Shown: piece by piece, positions 11,906 to 22,500 of the stretch | Layout of the letters: every line of letters starts with the position of its first letter | Position numbering within the stretch: the first letter of the stretch is position 1 | Assembly (NCBI GenBank): GCA_024036415.1 | Contig: JAMWET010001646.1 | Location: forward strand, 414,501 to 478,500 | Source of the DNA: Prochilodus magdalenae | Taxonomy: Eukaryota; Chordata; Actinopteri; Characiformes; Prochilodontidae | DNA length: 64,000 nt | Reading direction: 5' to 3' | The notes under the pieces: model-generated | The model's database searches: none | What the model was told of the DNA's origin: nothing | The model's input: only the letters and a program-made list of their open reading frames with translations | Translations under genes and position numbers: made by a program

Positions 11906-13268
11906 AGTTGGTCCTACCTCCAGTCTGAAGAGAGCAACCTACCACAACCTAGCCTAGAGCTTTTGATCCAATATATGTACATCTCCCTACTGTACTTTCA
12001 GCCTTGTCATTTTAATGAAACTCCTCAAGGGCCACCTAAAAGCTGAAGGATATGCAATGTCGAAGTACTCAGGTTCTCTGGCCTTCATTAAAACATGTTG
12101 CTTTCACTCTGAAGAGAAAAAAACAGACCTGCCATGAACTTAGATGGTGCATGCTTGTTTTCTCAAGTGTCCTTTCATGTTCTCTCTCCGAAGGTCTGCG
12201 TATTTGCCTGAGGGTCGTGAGAGCTCTTTATCTTCTTATTCTTTCTGTGGCATTGGGTAAGCTATTGCAGTGCAGCAAGACATCCAGTTGTGTGGATAGT
12301 GGTCTACAGGCCACAAAATGAGTAGCATGTCTACAAATATCCCCCCAAAAGCTTTTGTTTCTTTTGTCTTGTCCATTAATCCTTGTCTGTTGTTCCAGCA
12401 GCTCTCCATTTGTCACTGATTCCCATTCCCATTGATTTTTATACATGGATGCCTATAAGACGTCCTCTGTGTCTGTTAAGTGGGTATGTGGGTGGGAGTT
12501 AAAAAGACAATATTCACCTGCATGCAGGTAACCAATTACCTTTCAGATGACCCAATACCTTTAATCTCACCTCCTCTAGGCTTATCGCCTTTGCTTTTGA
12601 GCGCACTCTGCTGCACCTCATCTGTATATTCCATACAGATTTTATTTGCTATTTTGTTCCCTTCTCCTCATCCTTATCATCCTTTAATGCTTTTTTGGGG
12701 GTTTCCTCATCTCCATTTCTTATCTGCTCACATCAGGCACTGAGACTTTTCATTATCTCCCCTTTAATGATTTGGGCTTAGATGATTATCTCACCAACAA
12801 GAATTGTCATGGATTTGCTGCATTGAATTATCCTTGTAAATTACAAGATATAGTCATTGAAGATAGAATACAAGCAAACAAAATGATCTGATTGCTAATC
12901 TTGCGACGAAAGAGGAGCATGACTCAGAGGGGAGTGAGAAAAGCCTTGGCTAATGTTAAAATTCCCTTGTAAGTGTGGGTTGCCATAGCTTCTGTTGTGT
13001 TTGATTGTGCTTACTGGCACCTGGCTGGGCTAGCGAAGCCTAGTGAAACCTCTAAGGTGCAGAACCACAATTTGCGCAGTCTTATCTGGACAGAAAGGCT
13101 CAAGAGCAGAGTTGTGTCCGGAGTCCGCTTCCAAAGTAAAGTTGTATTAATCGCCTCTCTAGCCAGCAGAGGTGCAGCCACTGCATTAGAGGCAACCATG
13201 CAGATCGAAGCTCCCCCAACACGACCCTCCTCGCCAACACACACTAAGAGGAAAGGAACTGGCATCTA
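11906..13268. other. unique non-coding sequence
   Basis: No gene recognised. ACCTGCATGCAGGT at 12516-12529 is a perfect 14-bp palindrome. The end of the block (12960-13265) has higher GC and includes CCAGCAGAGGTGCA near 13162, a one-mismatch match to the CTCF core. Open frames overlapping on both strands at 12973-13269 have no recognisable domains. Confidence 0.5.
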
Positions 13269-13269
13269 A

Positions 13270-15100
13270 CCCAAACCTTCCTCCTGCTCTTCTTCCTCAG
13301 ATATAGCACAGCTCTCTCTGACAGATGGCGTTCAGAGCCTCCGACACTATAATCAGAGTAATCAGCATGGTGACTCCTCACTGAATTAAGACAGGCAGAT
13401 TTGCACGCATGCCACCCTTCAGCAGTTTTTTTTTTTTTGCCCCTTCACATCTGAGGCTGTACGGTCACATCCATCAAACCCACCCATCTGTCTTCTCTAT
13501 TCAGACTCATACCCTCATTATAGATGGACAGCGGGACAAGGGGGTATACAGGGCTAAGTGTGGAACGAAAGCAGACATTGGGTACAGTATCACAGCCCAC
13601 CATTGGGAATAGGTGAAACTCCCCTTACTACTCTCTTAATGATTTTCCATTTAGAGCCAAGGGATTTAATTTCCCCCTCTTTTTTTCCCACCAAATAAGA
13701 AAATGATCCCCTCCTGGCATGGCGTCTCAGAGCTATGATTTACTCTAATGGAAAAAGATTACATCTTGAATTAAAAACCGCTCAGCCCCGGCCAATGCAC
13801 CAGACAGGAGTTAACACCGAGACAATCAAAAGATTCCCCCGATTTCTCGCTGAGCCTTTTAATAACTGCCTTTCCTCTCATGTGGCTTATTTATTTATTT
13901 ATGCACATGCTAGCACATTGCTTGCCGTATCGCTACAAATATAATTACAATGTCTAATAGCTCGCAGCAGTCAGCGCAGGCTGCCTTCAGAAGTCTCTGC
14001 CGCCCTCCGCCCGTGTGTTTGTGTTGATACACGTTTCCTGTGCCTCTGCTGGAGGCTCCGGAAAAAGAAGGCACTAGGCACGTTCTCCAAGCTGGAAGTG
14101 TGCTTATCTGCTTACCTTGCTGCCGTGAAACAAGGTATTTAACAGGGGAAGGTCAGGTGTAAAATAGAGATCTGCCACACTGCGTGACGAGCTGCTGATG
14201 AGGAAATTCATCAAACCCCTAGATGGCAGACCTTTTTGCACTCTCTCACTCTCTCTCTTTCTCAGTCTTTTTTTCCCCATTCTCTTTCCCACCGCAGAAC
14301 TCCCTGCTACCGTTTCAGATCCCTTTCGAAACTTGAGGAGGCCGTTAAAATGCATTATAACCAGCAGTCCAGCACAAGCTGTGTCCACAGCAGAGTGCTC
14401 AGCACTGCATGGATGGGCGGTTTGCTATTCGATCAAAGTTGCTATAATTTGCCATTTCTCTCAGAATGTCTGGATCAATGTGGTGCGAGAGAGAGGACTT
14501 TGCTCGCATAGCGAGGGGTTTCTGCTAGGAAATATTCGTGCTGTGTTCTCAGGGTCTTTTCTAATAGGGTCACTACATGAGCACACTTATTTTGAGTAGG
14601 AACTGTCAGTATATCTTCAGAGAACCGTTCGTGCAAACAAGGCACTTGGTATGGTCTCCTCTCACATTCGAAAATGCTGCGCGCATCACACATTTCTAAT
14701 CTCTGATATTGTTTTTGCTCCGGCAGGTGTTTCAGGTTATGAACCAATTACCTGCATGGCTGGGTTTTTTTGTGCTTCATTGCAGGGTAATAGGACGCTG
14801 GGCTTCACATGGCACCATTAGCAGAACTCGGGGGTGTACATATGTGAGTAATGGAATGGCAATCTCCTTTACAGTTCCAGTCCATTACTGTGAGGAGGAC
14901 ATTACTGGCGTCACATGCCTCAGGGTTCTGCTTCCACTCCGGTCCATAAAAGCCTGGCCATGATCACTTCATGAGCAGGCATGGGCAAGAGGAATGTGAA
15001 AATTAGGTGTGAAAATATAATGAAGAAAAGCAATAACACATTCAGATCATGATTGTTTTATATAGCAGTCTCAGTCAAAATCAAATGGTTTGCTTTGGGT
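13270..15100. promoter_or_regulatory. long repeat-free block, candidate conserved non-coding region
   Basis: About 1.8 kb of complex sequence with a poly-T run at about 13426-13438 but no dispersed repeats. TAAT-type cores occur at several points (CTTAATGATT near 13634, GAATTAAAAA near 13767, TTTAATAACTG near 13858). Open frames of 133 codons (+, 14198-14599) and 94 codons (-, 14104-14388) overlap on opposite strands and resemble nothing known. The acceptor-like TTCATTGCAGG near 14780 is not followed by a convincing exon. Enhancer-like by appearance only. Confidence 0.3.
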
Positions 15101-15102
15101 AA

Positions 15103-15165
15103 AGGGTGGGCGATATGGCGATTTAATACTGGCATGATATATATCTTGCTAAACACATTATGGAA
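15103..15165 (+). mobile_element. short fragment with GGGCGATATGGC motif
   Basis: GGGTGGGCGATATGGCGA followed by an AT-rich GATATATATC stretch resembles the terminal segment of a DNA transposon group common in teleosts. Only about 60 bp is recognisable; it lies just upstream of the second family A element. Confidence 0.4.
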
Positions 15166-15237
15166 ATTATTAGTACTTAAACAACACTGATTAACTAATC
15201 ATCTGTCTATCTCTATATATTAAAATAGTTGCACCAA

Positions 15238-15814
15238 GAAGGTTACCAGGAACACTAAGTGATGATGAAGTGAATAAGTGTCTCTTGCAAAAGCATTATG
15301 TCAGACATCTTGGCATGGAGTTGTAAAGATTTCTATTGGTGTCCTACAATAATCCATCCCATGCAGCTTGAATATTCTCCCACAGTTCCTGCAGAGTTTG
15401 CGGTAGGGGTGGAGGTGGAGTGATATCGGGCCTTCTGGATGTATAACGCGTGACAACAAACCGTTCATCTTGGCACTAACCACGCTGCCTCCACACACAG
15501 ATCACTACAGAACTGCACAAGCAGGACTTACCTCTATAGATGACCTGCTGCCATTCTGAGTCACTCCATGACATGCTGGCATAGCACCACTGCAGTCTTT
15601 GGCGACGTTGATGTGGTGTTAAAGGCAGCCATCTTAATGAACTGTGCCATGCAGCCGGCCAGTGGTGCTGGCACTAACAGGAGGACTCATGTAGGGCATC
15701 ACTGCTTGCTCCACGTCCTTGCGTACATTACATGGCAGAGCTTGAAGCTTGAATCATTTGCATGTCTCAACATGTCAAACCTACGCACCAAAATTCTTTC
15801 CTTTTGGCTGTTTC
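15238..15814 (-). mobile_element. Tc1/mariner-like non-autonomous element, family A copy 2
   Basis: It runs opposite to copies 1 and 3. The terminal GTTGCACCAAGAAGG starts right after a TA (15236-15237), and the far end is a decayed CCTTTTGGCTG. The internal blocks match copy 3 in order: CCAGGAACACTAAGTGATGA, the CATCCCATGCAGCTTGAATATTC segment, GAGTCACTCCATGACA, and GTTTGACATGTTGAGACATG on the minus strand. No intact transposase remains. Its middle carries a segment shared with copy 1 but absent from copy 3, so the copies descend from a longer parent by separate deletions. Confidence 0.8.
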
Positions 15815-15819
15815 CATCC

Positions 15820-15839
15820 CAGTATATATTTATATACTG
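15820..15839. repeat. 20-bp palindrome CAGTATATA-TT-TATATACTG
   Basis: Two perfect 9-base arms around TT, directly beside the decayed end of the family A copy 2 element. AT-rich palindromes of this kind are favoured Tc1/mariner target contexts, but the element's own TA is not clearly inside it. Confidence 0.7.
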
Positions 15840-17850
15840 AATTTATTATAAACTGTTTTCAGAGATCCTTATTAAGCAGCTGCTTTACAGAAGAGGGAAT
15901 GGCTTTTCAATACCATTTTGCCATGATCATAACAAAACTCCAAGACATTCCCCACTGGGCACAAATGCAGCATAACTGCTGAATTGCAGTGGCATTTATA
16001 GGAAGTCATTAACTAACATTCTTCATTTTCAAGAAATATCAGACAAGCTTTCAAACTGTGACATGTTGACAACTGAGAAACCATCCAAGCTGTGTAATAA
16101 CCAGTCTGAAATGAAACAACAACCAAACGTAAAGCTAAGTCTGCCAAGGAAATTAATTCCCAGAGGCGGTGTTCCAAATCTTGCTAAGTCAGACTGTGAA
16201 AAGATGACTCAGGTTATCATAAATGAGCAAGGCTCAGATAAGGATATGTCTGTTTACTGCTTCATTCTCTTTTATGCTCTGGCAGACAATACGTGATGTT
16301 CTGCAACTAAGTGTCCTTATAGCACAGCAGTTTTGCTTTTAAACACTATGCCATAAATACAACAGACCATCAAGGAATATGTTATCATTATAGGCTTATG
16401 TACATAGTTATCATGCAGCCTTACAAGTGCTGCTCTTCAGTAAAGTGCTATTGGATATTTTAACCCCTTTCTCAATAGCCTAAATATCATGAAAGCTGCA
16501 GAAGTGCTGTCCACTTTATCTCGGCATGGCCATCTTGTGGAGAGGTGTGAATTATTGATAATGATTGATGGACCATAGTGTATGAAATGTGCTATACAAA
16601 CTGCTTTGCCCTACGCTTCAACTGATTTAACAGCAGGGCATGCTAGACCCTCCCCTTTTGACTTTCATTGCTTGCAGGTAACTTCAAACTTACTCAAAAG
16701 AGCCAACAGTGCCCTAGTTAATTTGATAACATGGTTAAAATACCTGATGATATTCATTACATATATACCCACTAGAGGGCCTGCAGAGAGAGGCTTCATT
16801 CAAATGTGTTTCTTCTACCGCATTGCTCAAAACACCTTTTCGACAGCTTCATACAGCTCATCAACATACATGGGTGTCTTGATAATGTCTATGTTGCGTG
16901 CATTCCGGAAGCTAATACCCAGATGGAGGCTTGCCAATTCAGGTTTCTTCCTTGATACATGATTATTCCAGTCAGTAGAGGGTAGAGTGGGAATAAGTGA
17001 TTCACTAGGCCTGGCTCAGTCAGCGCGTGTGCCATTAAAAGCTGCATTAGTGATTCTCTGCCCCAGCTCTGCGTATCCCTGTATGAATATTTCAGCTGAC
17101 TGTCTCTGAGGGAGCCTACGAATAAGGCTGGACTCAGGGCCACTGCAGCAGCCCCTTCCACCGTTCATCTGCTGTGTTCTTCGGGCCTCGTCCCTCTAGC
17201 GCCTCCAGACTAGAGCGGCAGCATGTGTGGGATTTCTTCACAATGGCAGCAACAACATCAGTGAGCCCAGCTCCCTCTCTGAACACATGGCGCATGCTGG
17301 GTAGGGCCGCCTCACCCTGCCAATGAAAGCTCTCACTGCTTTGATCCTGCCTTGCACTCCAGCATTTTATCACTTAAGCAGCTGCGGCGGCTGCCTGTCA
17401 GCGAAGCACCACCCCAGACTTCCCCAGGAACCTCGCCTGCCGCGGCTTCTGTCTTGTAACTGCCACAAATCGATCGGAATTGGGGCAGGTGCTTAAGCAA
17501 AGAAGGCAAATACAGAGCATGGTGTCAAGAAGGATTACCACCAGGCTGATAAAAGTGTTGTTCTGGAGGGAAAATGCAAACAGATGTACTTCGCCCATTC
17601 CCATGCCCAAACTCAATGAGATCTATATTCCTCCAGCACCGTAATCTCAGGGGGGTTATGCTATTGCTGATTGTGCAAACTCTAGCCAGACATATTGACT
17701 CATTTCTGAGAGGTTTTAGAGAAAGTAACAATTAATACCATGTGATGAAACCTAGCGCAAGGCTCTTAATATCTCAACGGGGTCCAGAGCACATGCCAGG
17801 GAATACAGGAGAAGAGCATCTGATATTGTTATGTGCTAACATTGACTCCT
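15840..17850. other. unique non-coding sequence, GC-richer at 17000-17660
   Basis: No gene recognised. A 126-codon open frame (16582-16962, +) has no recognisable domain. A CTCF-like core lies at 16769-16780. From 17000 to 17660 the sequence becomes GC-richer and repeat-free (for example CAGCTGCGGCGGCTGCC near 17378), possibly a conserved regulatory block. No promoter or transcript can be argued from sequence alone. Confidence 0.4.
16766..16784 (+). promoter_or_regulatory. CTCF-like motif
   Basis: CCACTAGAGGGC (16769-16780) matches the 12-base vertebrate CTCF core CCASYAGRKGGC at every position. One such match every few kilobases is expected in real CTCF landscapes but also arises by chance, so occupancy is unproven. 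Confidence 0.4.
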
Positions 17851-17854
17851 TGAA

Positions 17855-17990
17855 AAGATGCCCAGAAGGGTTCTTTTGGGAGATTCCATAGAAGAACCAA
17901 ATTTGGTTCTCTAAACCTTGCGGGAGACTTGAAAAATGTTTTTGGAACTGCTCCAACTACACAGAACCAAAAATAACCTCTATATAGAGG
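17855..17990. mobile_element. AAGAACC-type miniature element, copy 1
   Basis: AGAAGGGTTCTTTTGG, ATAGAAGAACCAAATTTGGTTC and AGAACCAAAAATAACC repeat a GGTTC/GAACC theme typical of a short palindromic non-autonomous element abundant in teleosts. Related copies lie at about 35332 and 44610. The family name is not assigned. Confidence 0.5.
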
Positions 17991-18182
17991 AACTTCAGTA
18001 AACGTTTGTAGAGCCTGTTAATAATAACAATAGCAATAATAAGCGTTGGTCTAATATGTAATTCTTAACCTTATAAGGTTACCACTTTACAGCCACACTG
18101 CTATTATAAATGTTTTGTGAATGCTTTAAAATTAGCTGATTAATGGCTAATAACTAAGTCACAAATGCCTGAATGATGAATA

Positions 18183-18440
18183 CTTATAATAAATCGTCAC
18201 TGTCCAAAGAAAAACAAGTATCTCCAAAACGGCAGCTTTACAGGAGAGGCCAAAAACCTCATTTAACTTTAATGCAAGTCAATGGAACCAGACGTCTTTC
18301 TGAACAGTTTTGGGCCACTTCGGTTGGTCCAATCATCATGAGATTCTCACTCAGTGTAAACAGCAGCTAATGTGTTCAAATGATGCATAAACGTAAAAAT
18401 GGACAAAAGTGGAGATACATGTTTTTCATTGGACAGCGAC
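18183..18440 (+). repeat. dispersed repeat family G, longest copy
   Basis: It carries CAAGTATCTCCAAAA, AATGCAAGTCAATGGAACC, GGGCCACTTCGGTTGGTCCA and CAGTGTAAACAGCAGC. Parts recur in the same order at 22680-22770, 36890-36975 and 48340-48440, the shared core being GGTCCATTC-ATCATGAAAT...ACAATGTAAA.GGCAGCTG. No coding capacity, tRNA promoter or terminal inverted repeat is evident, so the class is unknown. Confidence 0.55.
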
Positions 18441-19345
18441 GAAATACAAAGGAGCACGGTGGCGTTGTTTGATTGTCATCTATACTGTTAAACCTCAAAT
18501 CCTGCTTGCTACTTGCTGGTTATCTTACTTCTCCTCCATCAGTCAGCTTCATCAGATACTCATAGTCACCAAAAATAAAAGGTCACTGCTATTTTTAACG
18601 TGCTATAACCAGAGTTGACCAACATGGTGATTCATTGTTGTGATAAATTATATCACAGTGCGTCAGAATAAGCCTTCAGCACATCAGTGACAAGCTGCAT
18701 GATTCATTATCCACAACGTCCTGTTTAACTGGATTCAGTGCTGCATGGTTTGTTGGGCATTGGTAATGTAGTTTTAATAGTGTAGTTTAAGGTGGCACCA
18801 CTCGTTCTTTTATTGTCCATTCCAGCTTCTCAGATTGTCCATTATTCATGGGGGTAATAAATGCCAACACTACACCTATGGTGTAAGAAATATGGCTGAG
18901 ATCGTAAAGAGCTTTCGGACTAACATGTGTCTTTAACAGGGAGTCATCTGGGGTGGTTTGGTGTGAAATGGTTCACTGTAGAGAAATTCAGAGCCTTAAC
19001 ATTTCTTTATGGTGGTGGTGATAGGGACCAGGGGTCATGATGTTTGCAATACAGAGCCACTAGTGAACCTGCAAGTGTCTTTTTATATGTAATGTTGATA
19101 ATAGTAAAGTCATACATGCACTGAATGCATCCTTCTGCCATGAATGGATGAAAATAAACGCATTAAAATACCTTTTAGCCAAAGCTAAGGTGTCTTTTTT
19201 TTCAATTTTGTGAGAGAACTTTCAGAGGCATAGGACCCTTCAGATATCTGGTTTCCATCACCACCAGTGTGAACAAATCTGGCTTGTTTCGCTGGAATAA
19301 AACATTTCACAACATCTCACCTTGGAAGACTGTACATCCCAACCA
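18441..19345. other. unique non-coding sequence, nothing recognised
   Basis: AT-rich single-copy sequence; no gene, RNA or repeat signature that I can support. Confidence 0.5.
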
Positions 19346-19349
19346 GAGG

Positions 19350-19765
19350 TGGACAGTAATTAGTTCCATCTACTCAAATACAAATGGTTACAAGATTGAC
19401 AAATAGTCTACTGTATTTTCACACTGTAATAGTTTTACTTCTGCTCATGTATGTTAGTGAGTAAAGGAACCATTACATTTTACTCAGCTACGCTCCAGCC
19501 ATTCACATTTAGTTACTGATGCCTTTTGAGTTTAATTTCTTCCTGTTTGGATGTTGAAAGCACTTGTACTGTTTTGCAATAGGTCACATCTCTGACTTTG
19601 GAGCTTTAGCCTTTTGAATTATACTAATATAATAACAATATTAATTATAATATTAAAAAAACACAGACTAATGATTTAGTAAGTAGTTCCGCTGCAATTC
19701 TATATTTTACTCAGTAGTTTTCTTTTGGGTCTGAAACTTTAGCACCTTTACTCAGAGTTGCTTCA
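19350..19765. mobile_element. probable ACTCAA-type non-autonomous DNA element
   Basis: CCAGAGGTGGACAGTAATTAG, TCTACTCAAATAC, TTTTACTTCTGCTC and ACATTTTACTCAGCTACG follow the layout of a teleost element that begins AGAGGTGG and repeats TACTCAAGTA. The right part (CACCTTTACTCAGAG near 19744) runs directly into the SINE at 19770, which may have truncated it. Confidence 0.45.
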
Positions 19766-19769
19766 TATG

Positions 19770-19990
19770 TACATTTACAGCATTTAGCTGAAGCTCTTAT
19801 CCAGAGCCACTTACCATGTTAATCATGTTACAGATGTAGTGTTGTAGTGCCAATGTAGTGTTAGTAGTCTTGCCCATGGACTCTCCTTGGTGTAGCACAA
19901 CATAGTCACCCAGACCAAGAATTTAACCCCATTCTCCCACATGATGGCTCATTGACAGGTAGTGGTGTTATGTGTTGCACGCCACCAACT
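19770..19990 (-). mobile_element. tRNA-headed SINE, copy 1
   Basis: On the plus strand the 3' tail comes first (ACATTTACAGCATTTAGCTG, CTCTTATCCAGAGCCACTTA), then the body, then the tRNA-like head. The same order occurs in the 62455-62679 copy. On the minus strand the head corresponds to a pol III promoter-like segment, but the B box is eroded (AATTTAACCCC instead of GATTTGAACCC), so this copy is probably silent. Confidence 0.75.
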
Positions 19991-20147
19991 ATACATGAAG
20001 GAACAAATCATTTTACTTGTGTTCACTCAAGTTTTCATTTAGGCTACCACCTCTCCTTTAGGGATAAATATAAAAATCAAATAGTACAGGGCCAGTCAGA
20101 TTTCTAGCTGACTGGAATGCTTTTACTGCCTTGCCATCATACACTGT

Positions 20148-20285
20148 AAAAAGTGTATTTGTTCTAATTTGTTACAAGCAAATTAATTAGGTTTATTTTT
20201 ATGATTCTTGAGTTTAGTAAAACCGCATTGGATTGCTTGTAACAAATTAGAGTCATTGTTTTAGGTTACTCCTTTAGGAGTGTAC
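20148..20285. mobile_element. miniature element with perfect 19-bp inverted repeat
   Basis: TCTAATTTGTTACAAGCAA (20163-20181) and its exact reverse complement (20233-20251) enclose 51 bp. The outer flanks start TACACTGTAAAAAG and end GGAGTGTACC, sharing ACACT-type termini. This is the build of a short hairpin-forming non-autonomous DNA transposon. Perfect arms suggest it is younger than most elements here. Confidence 0.65.
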
Positions 20286-20289
20286 CATG

Positions 20290-20900
20290 TAGGCCTGTTT
20301 AAAAGTGAAACAGCATGAACAGCATGTACATTATGTATGTCAGGACTAGGACACGGCTTTGTCCATGGCTTTGATCAAATATAAAAACAGGTTTAATAGT
20401 TCTACCTCAATTTCTCTCATCCTTATCCACGCATAATTAGTGTTCCTAAGAGGTGCTGAGCATCACACAGCTGCAATTGCATTAACATTCACTTTTACAG
20501 TGCGTCTTCAATTAACCTTTTTCTGTTGTTCCTGCTTCAGAGGGCACACAGGATTCAGTCCCTAATCCAATAATTATTATCTGTTGGAAGTACTTGACTA
20601 TGTGCCTTTATTAAATAATTCTGCGTTTGTTTGGGAGAGCTCTAAGGCGTTTGATTAGGAAATGGGCTTTGCTATTCAAAAAGCACGGTGAGACGTTAAT
20701 CAGCTTGAGTAGAACCTCTTGCTAAATACTCTTCAGACAAAAGTAGCTCGGGTCCTCCTACGAGGTTTACACAATAAATCACCTAAAACAGCTGCTCGGG
20801 CCTTGTTGTGATGCAAAGCCATTCTCTTTAGAAGTGAAACTAATGATAAATTGATTTTAAACTTCAGTAACTCAAAGGGGATTCCTTTTAAGTGATGTGC
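20290..20900. promoter_or_regulatory. candidate conserved non-coding block
   Basis: About 500 bp of repeat-free sequence dense in homeodomain-like cores: CATAATTAGTG, TTCAATTAACC, CCAATAATTATTATCTG, TTAAATAATTCTG, GTTAATCAGC and CTAATGATAAATTG. Such clustering is typical of vertebrate developmental enhancers, but AT-rich DNA also yields it by chance. No coding potential. Confidence 0.35.
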
Positions 20901-20904
20901 CACA

Positions 20905-21010
20905 GCCGTGCATCAGAAAGAGCCCTGCTGTTGGGCTTCAGGTTTAAATCCCAGCTGTGCTATATGGCACCACTATCAGTTGAGAATGCAATTGGCCCCG
21001 CTCTCCCTAG
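20905..21010 (+). mobile_element. tRNA-derived SINE head fragment
   Basis: GGTTTAAATCCC near 20940 resembles a pol III B box (GGTTCRANNCC) and is preceded by an eroded A-box-like region with CAGAAAGAGCCCTGCTG. The fragment breaks down after about 100 bp and no tail is seen. It is not a functional tRNA: no cloverleaf closes. Confidence 0.4.
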
Positions 21011-21540
21011 GAGGAAAATTCTTCTAAATATTGCATAGGTACATGTAACGAGGTACACTTAATTCATTACCGTGTACCTTCAGGACTCGACTGAGAACAA
21101 ATGGATGATAATGAATACAAATGATTCAAATAAAACGCAGTGTGTTTCATCATTCTAGTGCAAAGCTGTCAAAAGGAGCTGGGTGAAATACATCAGCATG
21201 CATTACAATGTAAATAATAAAGATATGTAGAAGTCAAAGACATGCAGGCATGGCAGAAGTGGACATACAGACTTAATAGTCGAACTGCTCAAAAGCATTT
21301 CATTCACATACAGTCACAAACGCAATAAGAAGCTGTTCACTCTCCCTATGGAGCGGCATCTGCAAGGTCCATCTGATAGGAGCCGATAACAAACTGTCTC
21401 AGATCTGTTTGTGTTGTGCTGAAACACAGTCAGTATGGGGCACATAAAGCAGACCTGGATATTGACACTGTCCAACGGAAAACAAGTGTCAACAAAATGG
21501 CAGTCCCACACTACAAGGCAAAAATATTCATAGTGTAATG
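21011..21540. other. unique non-coding sequence, nothing recognised
   Basis: Single-copy sequence between two SINE pieces, without coding or regulatory signature that I can name. Confidence 0.5.
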
Positions 21541-21559
21541 AAGGTGAGGTCAGTCATTC

Positions 21560-21838
21560 TCTGAGTGGAGAGCGTTTTTGAGGCATTTTGTGCCATTTGT
21601 GTTTGCACACGGAGGAAATTGTCTTCTGCATTGAACCCATCAATGAAGTAAAACACCCACACATGCACACACAGCCTTGTGGAGCCTTGTGGAGCCCTGT
21701 CCATGGTCCCCGGGGGAGCAGTTGGGGGTTAGGTACCTTGATCACTTTAGTCGTTACTGTTCAAGGAACCAAACTGGTGACCCTCCGGTCACAAGGCTGG
21801 TTCGCTAATATCCAGCCCACAACTGCCCCCTTATTTAT
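21560..21838 (-). mobile_element. tRNA-derived SINE, GGGGAGCAGTTGGGGG family
   Basis: Reading the minus strand: the head starts GGGGGCAGTTGTGGGCTGG (A-box region), then CTTGTGACCGGAGGGTCACC and AGTTTGGTTCC (eroded B box), then AGGTACCTAACCCCCAACTG, CTCCCCCGGGGACC, and a tail including CACACACATGTGTGGG and CAGAAGACAATTTCCTCC. This order matches a SINE type very common in teleosts, including its CA-rich middle. The B box has lost key positions, so it is an old silent copy. Confidence 0.75.
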
Positions 21839-22059
21839 CACTGCTGTCTCGTTTAGTTGTAAGGAATAACAAAATTGTGCATGTGTAACCATAAAACACA
21901 TTATCTCTAGCTTAATAAATTTCAGATAACTTAATATTTAGTTTAAGCATGTTTTTAACCTCTACCTGATCATGATTAACTAGATAATTCACTCATTTTC
22001 TAAATCATTTTGTTCTAAATATCTTTTTTTCCTGTACATTGGCAACAACATTTGACACA

Positions 22060-22500
22060 CTTGTATTTTTGTTGTGTTTGTTGTCATTGGGGAGTATAGA
22101 GTTGTAATGGGGAGGTTGAGGCAGGTTGCAAACGCACAGTGGTTTTATACCGGGGTCAAAACACAAGTAGGTATCAACAGAGACATACCCATAAAGAGAG
22201 TGAAGACAGACAAGAAACAAAACAAGGGACAAAAACTCAGGAATAAACACAAACGCTACAAAACACAGGGAAAAAGAACAGTAGGGAAACATGGCATAAA
22301 ACTCATGAGAGAAAACAGAGACTTCGCGACCAGGCAGGGCAAACAAAGGAGTCTTAACGGAAGTCCAAATGAGTTCCAGATTAGCTTCAGACGTGGGAGA
22401 GGGTGGAGCCAGGGTGGAGCAGGAAAAGCAGTGCAATGACATGAAGTCCCCAGAGGGGGTGTTGTGTGACAAGAGTAATACAAACAAAACATTTCCCTCC
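22060..22500 (-). mobile_element. dispersed fish repeat, probable retroelement tail
   Basis: On the minus strand this reads GTATTACTCTTGTCACACAA, CACCCCCTCTGGGGACTTC, a pyrimidine-rich body (TTTTGTTTCTTGTCTGTC) and TTTGACCCCGGTATAAAACC, a style I associate with a widespread teleost repeat. The 165-codon minus open frame (22005-22502) follows from the T-rich composition and shows no enzyme motif. No LTR, inverted repeat or reverse transcriptase is visible, so class is uncertain. Confidence 0.4.

Noticed and set aside
14709..14963. Possible exon after TTCATTGCAG with TATGTGAGT donor-like end
   Set aside because: The putative exon would be about 60 bases, matches nothing known, and the open frame continues through both sites.
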